Shown: positions 52,952 through 64,000 of the stretch, piece after piece
Layout of the letters: every line of letters starts with the position of its first letter
Numbering within the stretch: the stretch's first letter is position 1
Assembly (NCBI GenBank): GCA_932521025.1
Contig: OW051469.1
Coordinates: 1,624,398-1,688,397, forward strand
Origin: Oscheius onirici
Lineage: Eukaryota; Nematoda; Chromadorea; Rhabditida; Rhabditidae
DNA: 64,000 bases
Direction: 5' to 3'
The notes under the pieces: generated by a model
Database searches by the model: none
What the model was told of the DNA's origin: nothing
Seen by the model: only the letters and a program-made list of their open reading frames with translations
Translations under genes and position numbers: made by a program

Positions 52952-53561
52952 CTATAGAACAATAGTTTGATACTTGATCTTGACATGTCTCTTGAACTTG
53001 TTGACATTCTTCTTCACATCGTCCGTCGAACAGATTCCCGAGACTTGACAGATCCAATCCAGATGATGGTAGACGCTCGTGCCCTTATCGAGGTAAGGAA
53101 AATCTTCAACTGTCGGGATGCACAAGCGACGATAGCCTCTAGACAGAACTCCCTTCAGGACGATTCTGTCTTCAATGGTCGAGACCAGAGAACCGCCACT
53201 GTCTCCTTCGCAAGCCAGCGTAGGATAACCGTTGAAGCAAATATTCAACGCCATGATCCTGGCAGAATTCCGTTTTGCTGGTCACGGATCTCAGAACTCC
53301 GAGAGGATTATCGTATGTCTCGTCAAGCACTGAATTTGGGTTGTTTAGAGAGGGGTACCAATAAAAACTGACGGTTGATTCCATATCCGTAGAGACGGAT
53401 CTCATTGCCGAGTGGTAAGACCGTTTTGGGAAGACATGCAGGTTGAGAAATTAGCTGACCACGAGTTGATGGGTCAACTTCCAGAAGAGCAACGTCGTCA
53501 GAAAAAGTTTCGTCACGTTCCATATCGAAATGGCCGGGTTTGGTCGGGGCAGGGAAAACCT
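52952..53561 (-). pseudogene. Truncated, frameshifted trypsin-family gene
   Basis: Exon 53561-53373 encodes the Asp region of an S1A protease (DDVALLEV, ISQPACLPKTVLP, GYGIN). A 43-base intron leads to exon 53329-52952 with DNPLGVLRSVTSKTEFCQ. There the frame must shift by one base (near 53255) to continue into ALNICFNG and ACEGDSGGSLVS, which holds the catalytic Ser. No upstream exon with the signal peptide or catalytic His is visible up to 54 kb. It is related to, and inverted relative to, the protease relic at 51.5-52.5 kb. Confidence 0.7.
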
Positions 53562-54093
53562 CTGTGGGAAAATTCGACTTCCGAATTCCGAGTTTTTTGA
53601 AACTTTTGACTTTCGGGAAAACCAGAGCGGTTTTCGAAAGTGAGCCGAACTAGACTGTAAAATATCGATAAATGTAAAGAATCAGGCTTTCTTCATTCAT
53701 TGGAAACCTCTTGAGGGTTGTTTTTCATACAGCAAGAAAAGTTTCCGCACTTCACTGGTGTGTACGAATAAGTAATGGAAAAATGGGTAAACAGAACAGC
53801 TCCGAGTTTCGACTTTCAGGTTTTCTGTCAGACAATACTGTAAAATCCCATGAAATTTTTAATCTCCAGACTAGACGTATACCCACATGTGTACAATAAA
53901 TACAAAGATGAATGAAGTGAGAATCTTTGTATCCGTTTTGGTTTGGGGGGAAATGCCACAGATGGGATATATGAGGTAGGTTGGAGAGAGAAGATATAAG
54001 AAGCTATGATATATATTATAATTCATTTTAAATGTTAGAATTTTTACAAAAAGGGAGACCCGTAGTTAGTACCAAAAGGAAGGGGATACTTTT
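53562..54093. other. Noncoding gap
   Basis: Nothing supportable is visible between the protease relic and the 3' end of the FHA-PHD gene. Confidence 0.4.

Positions 54094-64000
<9,907 letters not shown>

Overview
The window reads as nuclear DNA of a small, intron-rich animal genome, most probably a nematode. The sequence basis is: many very short spliceosomal introns (about 28-60 nt, GT...TTCAG or GT...TTTAG), start codons a few bases after an isolated splice acceptor as expected for spliced-leader trans-splicing, a receptor L-domain transmembrane protein, a secreted ShK/SXC peptide, an acetylcholine-receptor-like Cys-loop subunit of nematode type, and two same-strand genes only 165 bp apart. 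I cannot name the species; nothing bacterial, viral or organellar is visible.

Layout. 1-4.6 kb: three tandem two-exon genes for small secreted six-cysteine peptides, flanked by an unrecognised minus-strand gene (4.0-4.6 kb) and a truncated copy of it (1-90). 5.1-8.9 kb: complete beta-mannosidase. 8.9-11.6 kb: nitrobindin-like heme-binding protein on the minus strand, ending 15 bp from the beta-mannosidase stop; its 1.9-kb intron holds an opposite-strand secreted-protein gene and a decayed paralogue of it. 12.2-12.6 kb: ShKT peptide. 13.4-15.4 kb: receptor L-domain protein. 15.6-22.9 kb: Cys-loop channel subunit whose 3.4-kb intron is almost entirely an octamer satellite. 22.9-27.3 kb: repeat-rich noncoding DNA. 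27.4-33.5 kb (minus): dihydropteridine reductase, TMCO1, and phenylalanyl-tRNA synthetase beta; the last two look operonic. 34.4-37.5 kb: TBC1D15/17-type Rab-GAP. 37.5-42.6 kb: mostly noncoding, with a small membrane protein (39.6 kb) and a serine-rich terminal exon (40.5 kb). 42.6-48.4 kb: glutaminase with ankyrin repeats. 48.7-50.5 kb (minus): RNF11-type RING E3 ligase. 51.5-53.6 kb: two decayed trypsin-family genes, tail to tail, separated by a reverse-transcriptase fragment. 54.1-61.2 kb (minus): a 12-exon FHA + PHD nuclear protein of TCF19-like architecture. 61.2-64 kb: noncoding, ending inside a (CCTGTC)n array.

Most genes are unrelated housekeeping or membrane functions: lysosomal glycan breakdown, BH4 recycling, tRNA charging, ER membrane-protein biogenesis, glutamine hydrolysis, Rab regulation, ubiquitination. 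The accessory flavour comes from the secreted peptides, the protease relics and a rich load of palindromic MITE-like elements, several of them inside introns. Exon boundaries were placed by hand from splice signals, frame continuity and family similarity. They are internally frame-consistent for the main genes but are not transcript-verified.
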